From an uncultured Eubacterium sp. (lineage in GTDB: Bacteria; Bacillota; Clostridia; Lachnospirales; Lachnospiraceae), in assembly GCA_910586225.1 (NCBI GenBank), contig CAJUIL010000044.1:1-22487 (forward strand): a stretch of 22,487 bases of DNA, written 5' to 3'. Position numbers and translations under genes: made by a program. How positions within the stretch are numbered: the stretch's first letter is position 1; the number at the start of each line of letters is the position of its first letter. Under the pieces are notes generated by a model. The model did no database searches. It was not told the DNA's origin and saw nothing but the letters and a program-made list of their open reading frames with translations. Below are positions 1 to 8,008 of this stretch, one piece after another.

Positions 1-69
1 CATGCAAAATATGGAATTTTAATGTCTTTACAAAAACTTTATGAGCGAAATCTTGTGAAACTTGGATGA
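1..69 (+). CDS. 3' end of an unidentified upstream gene, possibly maf
   Basis: Frame 1 is open from the first base to a TGA at 67-69, giving a 22-residue C-terminal fragment that ends in LYERNLVKLG. Its length and the leucine-tyrosine pattern resemble the last helix of Maf nucleotide pyrophosphatases. In many Firmicutes maf sits directly before radC and mreB. The fragment is too short to identify, and it could be chance open frame. The gene order is the main argument. Confidence 0.3.
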   Translation, partial: HAKYGILMSLQKLYERNLVKLG

Positions 70-89
70 ATATGTTAATATTATAAAAT
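62..89 (+). promoter_or_regulatory. possible sigma-A promoter ahead of radC
   Basis: TTGGAT (62-67) and TAAAAT (84-89) are separated by 16 bases, in the only sizeable gap before the 10 kb cluster. The -35 box matches only TTG of the consensus, and the -10 box matches 5 of 6. The surrounding AT-rich stretch allows other registers, so the exact boxes are uncertain. Confidence 0.3.
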
Positions 90-142
90 TGGATTCCTTT
101 TTACGCTACGCCTGATAGAGAGAGTAGAAAGGAAGGAACGAT

Positions 143-835
143 ATGGACCAAAGCCATTTAACAGTCAAGGAGCTTCCGGATACACAAAGGCCTTATGAAA
201 AATGTATGTATTATGGGCCGGAGTCGCTGACGGACGCGGAGCTTTTAGCCGTGTTCATCCGAACCGGAACAAAAAAGAAAACATCGATCGAGCTTGCACA
301 CGATTTTCTGGACGGCGGAAATTTCAATCTGATGAACCTGTATGATTACAGTATCCAAACAATGATGAAGCTGCCTGGTATCGGCAGGGTAAAGGCCATC
401 CAGTTAAAATGCATAGCGGAAATATCGAGGCGGATTGCGAATACAAGCCGCAGCAGAAAAATCAGCTTCCAGTCAGCGAGGGCGGTAGCCGGCTATTATA
501 TGGAAGCCTTAAGGCATGAAAAGAAAGAAAAATTTGTGGTCTGTATGCTGGACGGCAAATGCCAATACCTGGGCGAGCGGATCTTAACGATCGGCAATGT
601 AAACGCTTCCCTAGCGCCTACAAGGGAAATCTTTATCCAGGCGCTACAGGCGCAGGCGGTTTCGATCATTATCCTGCATAACCATCCAAGCGGCATACCG
701 CAGCCAAGCGATGAGGATGTCTATGTGACAGAATGCGTCGCCGCGTGCGGAAAAATGCTGCAGGTTGAGCTTTCCGACCATATTATCATCGGCGACCACA
801 GCTACTACAGTTTTAGAGAAAAGGGACGGCTTTAA
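143..835 (+). CDS. radC: RadC/YsxA-family JAB-domain protein
   Basis: This 230-residue protein has the usual full length of the RadC family. A helix-hairpin-helix region (LPGIGRVKAIQLK, about residues 77-89) precedes the C-terminal JAB/MPN domain. That domain carries the metal-binding pattern H179-x-H181-(7)-S189-x-x-D192 inside HNHPSG. The fold is that of a zinc metalloprotease or isopeptidase, but the cellular role of bacterial RadC is unsettled and the old DNA-repair label is not well supported. The ATG at 143 follows a purine-rich ribosome site (AAAGGAAGG). It lies 21 bases ahead of mreB and is probably co-transcribed with it, as in Bacillus subtilis. Family identity is secure; the function is not. 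Confidence 0.93.
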   Translation: MDQSHLTVKELPDTQRPYEKCMYYGPESLTDAELLAVFIRTGTKKKTSIELAHDFLDGGNFNLMNLYDYSIQTMMKLPGIGRVKAIQLKCIAEISRRIANTSRSRKISFQSARAVAGYYMEALRHEKKEKFVVCMLDGKCQYLGERILTIGNVNASLAPTREIFIQALQAQAVSIIILHNHPSGIPQPSDEDVYVTECVAACGKMLQVELSDHIIIGDHSYYSFREKGRL

Positions 836-856
836 GCCCTGAAATAGGAGACAAAA

Positions 857-1876
857 ATGATGTCAGCAAATATTTATGGTGTGGATTTAGGTACTGCCAA
901 TTTAAAAATTTACTGTAAGGCGAGCGGATCGATCCTGAATGAAAAAAATACGATCGCCATCGTGAACAAAAACCAGATGTATTCTTACGGCAACGACGCC
1001 TATGCGATGTTTGAAAAAGCGCCGGATCAGATACAGGTAACTTTTCCGATCGTGAACGGCGTGATTGCGGACTATAACAATATGCAGACGATGCTGTTTG
1101 AATTTCTGGAAAAAAATGCCAAGGGCAAAATACGCGGCGCGGAATTTGTCGTTGCTGTGCCAACGGATATTACCGAGGTAGAAAAAAAGGCGTTTTCCGA
1201 TATCTTTTTTAAGAGCAAAGCCAAGCCAAGGAGCGTCCTTTTATGTGAAAAGCCAATCGCGGATGCGGTAGGGCTTGGATTAAACGTCAACGAACCGACC
1301 GGAATCATGGTTGTAGATATCGGCGCCGATACGACGGAGATTTCCATTATTTCCCTCGGCGGCCTCGTAATCAGCCATCTGCTGCATTTTGGCGGCAATC
1401 GGCTGGACGAATCGATCATTAGCTATATCCGCAAAAACTACAACCTCGTGATCGGACGCAAAACGGCCTGCTCTTTAAAAGAACAGCTCGGCTGCGCGCT
1501 GGAAGGACGAGAGGATAAAATGGTGATCGTAGGGCGTGATGTGGTAAGCGGCCTTCCGATCGAGATGGAGATCACCTCGTCGATTGTATATGAAGCGATC
1601 CGCGACCACCTGACCAACATTTGCACAAATATCAAGCTGATCTTGGAAAAAACTCCGCCGGAGCTGGCAAAGGATATTATTTACGCAGGCATTTACATTA
1701 CCGGGGGCGGCTCCAAGATCGAAAAGCTGGACGAGCTGTTTAAGCAGATCACCAATATCAAGGTCAACTGCTGTGAAAATCCTGAAGAAAGCGTCGCACA
1801 GGGACTGATCAAGATCGTATCGGACAACGAATACAAGCATCTGGCCTACAGCTTAAAATCCAGCATCTATAAATAG
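857..1876 (+). CDS. mreB: rod shape-determining protein MreB (actin homologue)
   Basis: MreB is a membrane-associated bacterial actin that organises lateral peptidoglycan synthesis by RodA and PBP2. The 339-residue product has the three nucleotide motifs of the fold in order: phosphate 1 (DLGTANLKIY, 10-19), phosphate 2 (VVDIGADTTEISIISLGG, 152-169) and adenosine (ITGGGSKI, 281-288). It is followed directly by mreC and mreD. The phosphate-2 loop reads GAD where canonical MreB has GGG, and the protein looks divergent elsewhere, yet length and context fit MreB. Translation starts at one of two adjacent ATGs (857 or 860) after a GGAG site. It could also be called an MreB/Mbl-type paralogue, which sequence alone does not settle. 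Confidence 0.93.
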   Translation: MMSANIYGVDLGTANLKIYCKASGSILNEKNTIAIVNKNQMYSYGNDAYAMFEKAPDQIQVTFPIVNGVIADYNNMQTMLFEFLEKNAKGKIRGAEFVVAVPTDITEVEKKAFSDIFFKSKAKPRSVLLCEKPIADAVGLGLNVNEPTGIMVVDIGADTTEISIISLGGLVISHLLHFGGNRLDESIISYIRKNYNLVIGRKTACSLKEQLGCALEGREDKMVIVGRDVVSGLPIEMEITSSIVYEAIRDHLTNICTNIKLILEKTPPELAKDIIYAGIYITGGGSKIEKLDELFKQITNIKVNCCENPEESVAQGLIKIVSDNEYKHLAYSLKSSIYK

Positions 1877-1887
1877 AGGAACGCGGC

Positions 1888-2757
1888 ATGAGAAGAAGAA
1901 GAAAAACGCGCCGCCGCATCCCGGCAAAATATATGCTCTGGTCGCTGTCCGTGCTTTGTGTGTCCGCGATGTTTGCCAGCTTTTTGTTTGACGTGTCGTT
2001 TACGCCTCTGAATACGGCAGCCGGTTATGCGTTTATTCCGATGCAGAAGGGCATTAATGAAATCGGCTCCTGGGTGACGTCTGTTTCTGACAATCTGACC
2101 AAGCTGCGTGATGTCATGGAAAAAAACGACGAGCTGCAGGCGCAGGTGGATGAGCTGACGACGCAGCTTAGCACGTATCAGATGGAGCAGTACGATATCG
2201 AGGATATGCGTAAGCTCCTAGATCTGGACGAGCAGTACAAGTACGAAAAAATCGGCGCCAGCATTATCGGCAAGGACGCCGGAAACTGGTTTGATACATT
2301 TATTATTGATAAAGGCTCCGAGGACGGCATTGAGGTTGATATGAACGTCATTGCGGGTAGCGGCCTGGTCGGCATTGTTACAAATGTCGGGCCAAATTAT
2401 GCAAATGTCCGGTCGATCATAGACGACCGCAACAGCGTCAGCGCTATGGTGCTGACGACCTCGGATAAATGCTTTGTCAACGGCGATTTGGAAATGATGA
2501 GCGAAAAGCAGGCGATCGGCTTTTCCGATCTGATTGATGAGGATAGCAAAGCAGTGATCGGCGACCAAGTCGTTACCTCTTATACGAGCAGCAAATACCT
2601 GCCGGGCCTTTTGATCGGACAGATCAGCGAATTAAACATGGATTCCAACAACCTGACAAAATCCGGGACGATCACGCCCGCTGTGGATTTTGAACATATC
2701 AAAAACGTACTTGTCATATTAGATAAAAAGCAGTCCGTACAAGCAAAAGACGATTAG
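1888..2757 (+). CDS. mreC: rod shape-determining protein MreC
   Basis: MreC is a bitopic membrane protein that links MreB to PBP2 outside the cell. The 289-residue product starts with a very basic cytoplasmic tail (RRRRKTRRR) and a single membrane segment at about residues 16-34. A heptad-like coiled coil follows at about 66-112 (for example ELQAQVDELTTQL). The rest is the beta-rich MreC domain, with the family-typical GNWFDTFIIDKGSEDGI and GLVGIV stretches. It lies 11 bases after mreB and 14 before mreD, so the three form one transcript. Length and domain order are normal for the family. Confidence 0.95.
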   Translation: MRRRRKTRRRIPAKYMLWSLSVLCVSAMFASFLFDVSFTPLNTAAGYAFIPMQKGINEIGSWVTSVSDNLTKLRDVMEKNDELQAQVDELTTQLSTYQMEQYDIEDMRKLLDLDEQYKYEKIGASIIGKDAGNWFDTFIIDKGSEDGIEVDMNVIAGSGLVGIVTNVGPNYANVRSIIDDRNSVSAMVLTTSDKCFVNGDLEMMSEKQAIGFSDLIDEDSKAVIGDQVVTSYTSSKYLPGLLIGQISELNMDSNNLTKSGTITPAVDFEHIKNVLVILDKKQSVQAKDD

Positions 2758-2771
2758 CGAGGGCTTCATGC

Positions 2772-3290
2772 ATGAGAAGAAAGTTAACGGTATTTATCAT
2801 TATTTTCGTCTGCTTTTTACTGCAGACAACCCTATTTCAGGCGTTGGCGCTAGCCTCGATCGCCCCGAATCTTCTGATCGTAGTCGTTTCCTCATTCGGC
2901 TTTATGCGCGGACGCAAGGAAGGGATGTATATCGGCTTTTTGACCGGACTTATATTTGACGCCTTTTATGGGACGATTTTCGGGTTTTATGCCCTCGTTT
3001 ATATGTATGCGGGCTACTGCAACGGGATGTTCCGTAAATTTTTCTTTCCTGATGACATCAAGCTGCCGATGCTTTTGATCTGTGTAAGTGATATCGTTTA
3101 CAATGTGGCGGTATATGTGTTAAAATTTATGTTCCGCGGGCAGTTCCATTTCGGTTATTACCTGGTGCATATTATTGTGCCGGAGCTGGTTTATACGGTA
3201 CTCATTATGATACTTTTGTACCCGCTGCTGCTAAAGATCAATCAAAAGCTGGAAGCCATCGAAAAAAGGAGTGGTATAAAATTTGTATGA
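2772..3290 (+). CDS. mreD: rod shape-determining membrane protein MreD
   Basis: The product is a 172-residue, very hydrophobic protein with about five membrane segments and the MreD pattern PNLLIVVVSSFGFMRGRKEG in its first half. MreD is an integral component of the elongation complex with MreC, RodA and PBP2. The ATG at 2772 gives a typical N terminus (MRRKLTVFIIIFVCFLLQ). The end of the gene overlaps the start of mrdA by eight bases, which suggests translational coupling. The sequence family is weakly conserved, so the call rests on topology, length and position between mreC and the PBP2 gene. Confidence 0.9.
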   Translation: MRRKLTVFIIIFVCFLLQTTLFQALALASIAPNLLIVVVSSFGFMRGRKEGMYIGFLTGLIFDAFYGTIFGFYALVYMYAGYCNGMFRKFFFPDDIKLPMLLICVSDIVYNVAVYVLKFMFRGQFHFGYYLVHIIVPELVYTVLIMILLYPLLLKINQKLEAIEKRSGIKFV

Positions 3291-6147
3291 ATATGATTCC
3301 ATAAAGGATTTTTTAAAAAGCTTTTTCAAATCCAGACTGCTTGTGCTTTCTCTTATCATCCTGCTGATGGGGGGCGTGTTATTGCACCGGCTGTTCACGC
3401 TCCAGATCGTAAACGGAGAGGAATATCAAAACAACTATACGCTGCGTATCCGCAAAGAGCGGGTGCTGAACGGCACGCGCGGCGATATTTTAGACTGCAA
3501 TGGGAAGGTGCTGGCTTATAACGAGCTGACGTATAAGATCACGCTAGAGGATAATGGAACCTATTCCGAAACCTCCGAACGCAACGAGGCGTTAAACGGC
3601 ATTATTGCAAAGGTACTTACTGTGCTGGAAGAAAACGGAGACGATTTTGTCAACGATTTCAACATCCGGCTGAAAAAAAACGGGCATTACGCGTTCCAGG
3701 TCGAGGGTACGCGCCTGATGCGGTTCCGCGCGGATATTTACGGCAAAAAAAAGATTGAGGATCTTGGGTGGGACAAAGAGCTTGGCTATAATACAGCAGA
3801 AGCGACAGAAGAGCAGATGATCGCCTATCTGTGCGGGGAAAAGAAGTACGATCTGATAGACAGCGGCTATTCGCCGGAAATGCAGTATAAGATCATGGTG
3901 ATCCGCTATGCGCTGTCGCAAAACGCCTATCAAAAATATATCTCGACAACGATCGCCGCGGATGTCAGCGAAAAAACGATCGCCTATATCAAAGAAAACA
4001 AGGCAGAGCTGCAGGGCGTGGAAATCGAAAAGGACTATATCCGAAAATATGATGACAGTGTGTATTTTGCCTCCATTATCGGCTACACCGGAAAAATCTC
4101 TACAGAAGAGTATGAGGAATTATCCAAAAAAAATGATTCCTATTCCCTGACCGACGTGATCGGAAAATCCGGTATCGAACAGGTTATGGACGAGCAGCTT
4201 CAAGGCACCAAAGGCTCCGAAACCGTGTTTGTAGACGTAATGGGCAAGGAGCTTGAGACGACCGACCATAAGGAGCCGTCCGCAGGCAACAACATTTATC
4301 TGTCGATCGACGCGGATCTGCAAAAGGCAGTCTATCATCTGCTGGAGCAGGAGCTTGCGGGTATTTTGTACAAAACGATTGAAAATATTCGGGAATACGA
4401 TACCTCGTCCGGACAGGCATCCGATATCAAGATTCCGATCTATGATGTTTATTTTGCTCTGATCGACAACGGTATTATCGATACGTCGCATTTTACACAT
4501 AAAAAAGCAAGCCCGACAGAGCGCGCTGTGCAGGCAGTCTATGAAAGCCGCTTTGACTCGGTCATTGCCAGGATCAGAGAGCAGTGCACTTCATCCATGC
4601 CGGAAGCCTATACGGCTGCGCCGGAGGAATACCAGGTGTATTACAGCTATATCATATCCATGCTTGAGGACAGCCGTGTGCTGCTCTCTGATAAGATGGA
4701 TGAAACAGACGAAACCTATCTTGCATGGACAAAGGAGGAATCCATCAGCTTAAAGGAATATTTGGAGCACTGCATCAATATGGGCTGGATCGATTATAAT
4801 GTATTCCAGACTGAAGAGGAATATTCCGATTCATCTGAAATTTATAAAGATCTGATCGATTACATCACACAGGAGTTGAAAAAAAACGAAGGCTTCCAGA
4901 AAAAGATCTACCAGCATTTGATCAAGCAGGATATGGTGACCGGTACGCAGCTGTGCCTGATCTTATATGACCAAAAGCTGATCAAAAAGGATGCTGAGAA
5001 ACGTGCGCAGCTGGAAAACGGCACTATTTCAGCCTTTGCCTTTTTAAAAGAATGCATCCGCAATCTGGAGATCACACCTGGACAGCTGGCGCTGGACCCA
5101 TGTACTGCCTCCTGCGTGATCACGGATGTAAAAACCGGAGAGCTAAAGGCGCTTGTTTCTTATCCAGGCTATGATAATAATATGCTGGCCAATACCGTAG
5201 ACGCGGACTATTTCGCAAAGCTGCAGTCTGACAACGCAAGACCGCTTTATAACCACGCGACGCAGGAGCGTACGGCGCCAGGCTCTACGTTTAAGATGGT
5301 CACCGCGACTGCGGGGCTTTCCGAAAATATCATCACACCGTCTACCAAGATCAATAATCAGGGTAAGTTCAAGCTGGTAGACAACGAACCGGAATGCTGG
5401 ATCTATCCGGGTTCACGTCATGGCTGGATGGATGTGACGAACGCGATCCGCGTTTCCTGCAACTATTTCTTTTACCAAGTGGGCTATGACTTAAGCTTGG
5501 TTGGAAATACGTACAGCGATCCGACGGGTATCCGCAAGATCACAAAATATGCCGAGGATTACGGCCTTGGAGATACGACAGGGATCGAGATCCCGGAAAA
5601 TGACCCGCAGATTGCCAATCAGTTTCCGGTCATGGCCTCCATTGGCCAGTCCAACCATAATTATGCTACCGTACAGCTTGCGCGTTACGTAACGGCAGTC
5701 GCCAACAAAGGGACGGTCTATAACTATACGCTGCTCAAGCAGATGACAGATAAAAACGGCAATGTGATAGAAACCTATAAGCCGACAGTCAAAACAAACA
5801 TGGACTATATGGATGAATCCGCCTGGAAAGCTATCCAAAACGGCAATCGGCTGGTTGTTGCAAACCTGGCGGAATTTAAGGATTTCCCAATGGTAGTAGC
5901 AGGCAAGACCGGTACAGCGCAGCAAGTGCTGACAAGGGCAAACCATGCGCTGTTTGTAGGATACGCGCCATTTAAATCTCCGGAGATCTCAATTGCGACC
6001 AGAATTGCCTACGGCTATACATCCCACAATGCCGCAGACGCTTCCGCGCAGATCTTAAAATATTATTTTAATCTGGAGGATAAAAAGGAGCTGTTAAGCG
6101 GGCAGGCACGAAATATTGGAAATTCAGCCAATGGTATTACAGATTAG
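3283..6147 (+). CDS. mrdA: penicillin-binding protein 2 (class B transpeptidase) with a large internal insertion
   Basis: PBP2 crosslinks peptidoglycan during elongation, working with the RodA polymerase. After a cytoplasmic tail and one membrane segment (about 17-38) comes the pedestal domain (RGDILDCNGKVLA at 67-79). The transpeptidase domain follows, with all three active-site motifs: S668-TFK671, S725-C-N727 and K875-T-G877. At 954 residues it is far longer than the roughly 600-700 usual for PBP2. The excess is a charged, helix-rich stretch at about 362-605, between LSIDADLQKAV and the start of the catalytic core (CVITDVKTGELKALVSYPGY). The start is TTG at 3283, since the next in-frame ATG lies inside the membrane segment. 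AAAGGAG at 3265-3271 is well placed for it. The gene overlaps mreD by eight bases. Confidence 0.95.
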   Translation: MYEYDSIKDFLKSFFKSRLLVLSLIILLMGGVLLHRLFTLQIVNGEEYQNNYTLRIRKERVLNGTRGDILDCNGKVLAYNELTYKITLEDNGTYSETSERNEALNGIIAKVLTVLEENGDDFVNDFNIRLKKNGHYAFQVEGTRLMRFRADIYGKKKIEDLGWDKELGYNTAEATEEQMIAYLCGEKKYDLIDSGYSPEMQYKIMVIRYALSQNAYQKYISTTIAADVSEKTIAYIKENKAELQGVEIEKDYIRKYDDSVYFASIIGYTGKISTEEYEELSKKNDSYSLTDVIGKSGIEQVMDEQLQGTKGSETVFVDVMGKELETTDHKEPSAGNNIYLSIDADLQKAVYHLLEQELAGILYKTIENIREYDTSSGQASDIKIPIYDVYFALIDNGIIDTSHFTHKKASPTERAVQAVYESRFDSVIARIREQCTSSMPEAYTAAPEEYQVYYSYIISMLEDSRVLLSDKMDETDETYLAWTKEESISLKEYLEHCINMGWIDYNVFQTEEEYSDSSEIYKDLIDYITQELKKNEGFQKKIYQHLIKQDMVTGTQLCLILYDQKLIKKDAEKRAQLENGTISAFAFLKECIRNLEITPGQLALDPCTASCVITDVKTGELKALVSYPGYDNNMLANTVDADYFAKLQSDNARPLYNHATQERTAPGSTFKMVTATAGLSENIITPSTKINNQGKFKLVDNEPECWIYPGSRHGWMDVTNAIRVSCNYFFYQVGYDLSLVGNTYSDPTGIRKITKYAEDYGLGDTTGIEIPENDPQIANQFPVMASIGQSNHNYATVQLARYVTAVANKGTVYNYTLLKQMTDKNGNVIETYKPTVKTNMDYMDESAWKAIQNGNRLVVANLAEFKDFPMVVAGKTGTAQQVLTRANHALFVGYAPFKSPEISIATRIAYGYTSHNAADASAQILKYYFNLEDKKELLSGQARNIGNSANGITD

Positions 6148-6170
6148 CCGACAGAAAGGAGAGCACAGCT

Positions 6171-6860
6171 TTGACACAGGCAGTCGTTATCAAAAGCAAA
6201 GCATATGGGATTCATCTTGTGCTGAATCCGGAATGGGGATTCGAGGATCTGCTTGGGGCAGTGATTGAAAAATTCAAGGAATCTGGCGCGTTTTTTAAAA
6301 ACGCGCAGGTTGGGATTTCGTTTGAAGGCTATGAACTGTCCTTTGAACAAAAGTATGACCTGATCGCCGCCATCGAAGCGCATACGGGCATCCATATTGT
6401 CTGCATTATGGAAGAGGAGCAGATCCAGGAGGCCTGTGTACTGGCACAGACCGAGGCGCTGATCCGCGAACGGGTCACCAACCACGCCGTGTTCCATTAC
6501 GGCTCCTTACAGCCGGGCGACGATCTGCACGCCGATACTGGTCTTGTCGTGATCGGCAACGTCCCAAAGGGCGCAAAGGTTACAGCCGGAGGCAGCCTGA
6601 TCGTATTCGGGGCGCTGGAGGGCTTTGCCCATGCGGGCGCTTACGGCGACGGCGCCGCGTATATTGCGGCATTGTCAATCGATACCGGACAGCTTCAGAT
6701 CGGGCGTATCCTGTTTATACCGCCGGAAAATGGCGGGAAAAAGAAGCAAAAGAGCGGATTTCTCCACCGCAAAAAAGAAGGAGACACCTTTTCACCACAG
6801 ATAGCGCGTGTTCAGGACGGGCACGTCATCATGGAGCCTTGTACAAAAGATTTATTATAG
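6171..6860 (+). CDS. minC: septum site-determining protein MinC
   Basis: MinC inhibits FtsZ polymerisation away from midcell and is carried to the membrane by MinD. The 229-residue product has an N-terminal FtsZ-inhibitory domain (about 1-100). A linker leads to the C-terminal beta-helix (about 115-180), with glycine-rich turns such as GNVPKGAKVTAGG and the FAHAGAYGD MinD-contact region. The tail after about 183 is basic (GGKKKQKSGFLHRKK). The start is a TTG at 6171, nine bases after AAAGGAG, because there is no usable ATG near the N terminus. minD follows 26 bases later. The N-terminal part is divergent, as usual, while the C-terminal domain is clear. Confidence 0.93.
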   Translation: MTQAVVIKSKAYGIHLVLNPEWGFEDLLGAVIEKFKESGAFFKNAQVGISFEGYELSFEQKYDLIAAIEAHTGIHIVCIMEEEQIQEACVLAQTEALIRERVTNHAVFHYGSLQPGDDLHADTGLVVIGNVPKGAKVTAGGSLIVFGALEGFAHAGAYGDGAAYIAALSIDTGQLQIGRILFIPPENGGKKKQKSGFLHRKKEGDTFSPQIARVQDGHVIMEPCTKDLL

Positions 6861-6886
6861 CATTATAAATCAGGAGGATTCATATT

Positions 6887-7678
6887 ATGTGTGAGGTTAT
6901 TGTAATTACATCAGGAAAAGGCGGCGTCGGCAAAACGACTACGACGGCGAATGTGGGCTGCGCGCTTGCGCTGCTTGGCAAAAAGGTCGTTCTGATCGAT
7001 ACTGATATCGGATTACGCAACCTGGATGTAGTCATGGGTCTGGAAAACCGGATCGTCTACAACCTGGTCGACGTCATCAAAGGAAGCTGCAGGCTTAAGC
7101 AGGCGCTGATCAAAGATAAGCGCCATCCGACTCTTTACCTGATCCCTTCCGCGCAGACGTGTGATAAAACAGCGGTTACGCCGCAGCAGATGAAAAAGCT
7201 GACGGACGAGCTGCGGGAGGACTTTGATTACATACTTCTGGACTGTCCTGCCGGCATTGAGCAGGGATTTCAAAATGCGATTGCCGGAGCAGACCGCGCG
7301 ATTGTCGTTACAACGCCGGAGGTATCCGCGATTCGTGACGCAGACCGTATTATCGGCTTGTTAAAAAATGCGCAGATGCCGCAGATCGAGCTGCTGATAA
7401 ACCGAGTGCGCATGGATATGGTAAAACGCGGAGACATGATGTCTTTAAAGGATGTCTGTGAGATCCTGCCGATCCCATTGATCGGAGCGGTACCAGATGA
7501 TGAAAATATCGTCATTTCCACAAATCAGGGAGAGCCGTTATCCGGATTAGATTCTATGTCCGGACAGGCGTATCAGAACATCTGCCGCCGGATTGACGGC
7601 GAAAAACTGCCGATCATGGATCTGAACCAGAAAAAAGTATGGTTCCAGCGGTTCCGCGGCTTGACAAAACGTGTATAG
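6887..7678 (+). CDS. minD: septum site-determining ATPase MinD
   Basis: MinD is a ParA-type ATPase that dimerises on the membrane with ATP, recruits MinC and is released by MinE. The 263-residue product has the deviant Walker A KGGVGKT at 11-17 (signature lysine K11) and the LIDTDIGLRNLD segment. It also has the LLDCPAGIEQGF switch II region and a C-terminal amphipathic helix (KKVWFQRFRGLTKRV) that fits a membrane-targeting sequence. The ATG at 6887 follows a strong AGGAGG. minE starts 11 bases after the stop. Confidence 0.97.
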   Translation: MCEVIVITSGKGGVGKTTTTANVGCALALLGKKVVLIDTDIGLRNLDVVMGLENRIVYNLVDVIKGSCRLKQALIKDKRHPTLYLIPSAQTCDKTAVTPQQMKKLTDELREDFDYILLDCPAGIEQGFQNAIAGADRAIVVTTPEVSAIRDADRIIGLLKNAQMPQIELLINRVRMDMVKRGDMMSLKDVCEILPIPLIGAVPDDENIVISTNQGEPLSGLDSMSGQAYQNICRRIDGEKLPIMDLNQKKVWFQRFRGLTKRV

Positions 7679-7689
7679 GAGGCGGAGCG

Positions 7690-7971
7690 ATGAGATTTTT
7701 ACGATTTATTTTCCGAAGAAATTCCAAGGATGTAGCAATGGACCGCTTAAAGCTGCTTCTGATTTCAGACCGGACAGACTGCTCGGCCGATATGCTGGAA
7801 ATGATCAAAAATGATATTATCCAGGTGATTTCTAAATATATGGAAATCGACACGGAAGGTCTGGATATCCAGATCACACGCACCGTGTCTGAAACGCATA
7901 ACGGCAGCGTACCTGCGCTGTATGCGAATATTCCGATTTTATGCGTAAAGCATCAGCCGGAATATCAATAA
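7690..7971 (+). CDS. minE: cell division topological specificity factor MinE
   Basis: MinE stimulates the MinD ATPase and drives MinCD away from midcell. I place the start at the ATG at 7690, seven bases after a perfect AGGAGG (7677-7682). This gives 93 residues beginning MRFLRFIFRR, a normal membrane-targeting N terminus. An upstream in-frame ATG at 7639 would sit inside minD and lacks a comparable site. The anti-MinCD region (DRLKLLLISDRTDCS) and the C-terminal topological domain are present. A complete MinCDE set implies the Gram-negative-like oscillator rather than the MinJ/DivIVA arrangement of Bacillus; that is inference from gene content. Confidence 0.93.
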   Translation: MRFLRFIFRRNSKDVAMDRLKLLLISDRTDCSADMLEMIKNDIIQVISKYMEIDTEGLDIQITRTVSETHNGSVPALYANIPILCVKHQPEYQ

Positions 7972-8008
7972 CACTATTCACTTAAGAAAGCCCGGAGGCG
8001 TTTTAACT

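Noticed and set aside
143..835. RadC as part of a mobile or anti-restriction island
   Set aside because: RadC-like genes occur on mobile elements, but here the gene is in its conserved chromosomal place before mreB and no mobility gene is near.
5491..5946. Minus-strand open frame of 151 codons inside mrdA
   Set aside because: It is the shadow of the transpeptidase domain, shows no recognisable motif and lies opposite strongly conserved catalytic sequence.
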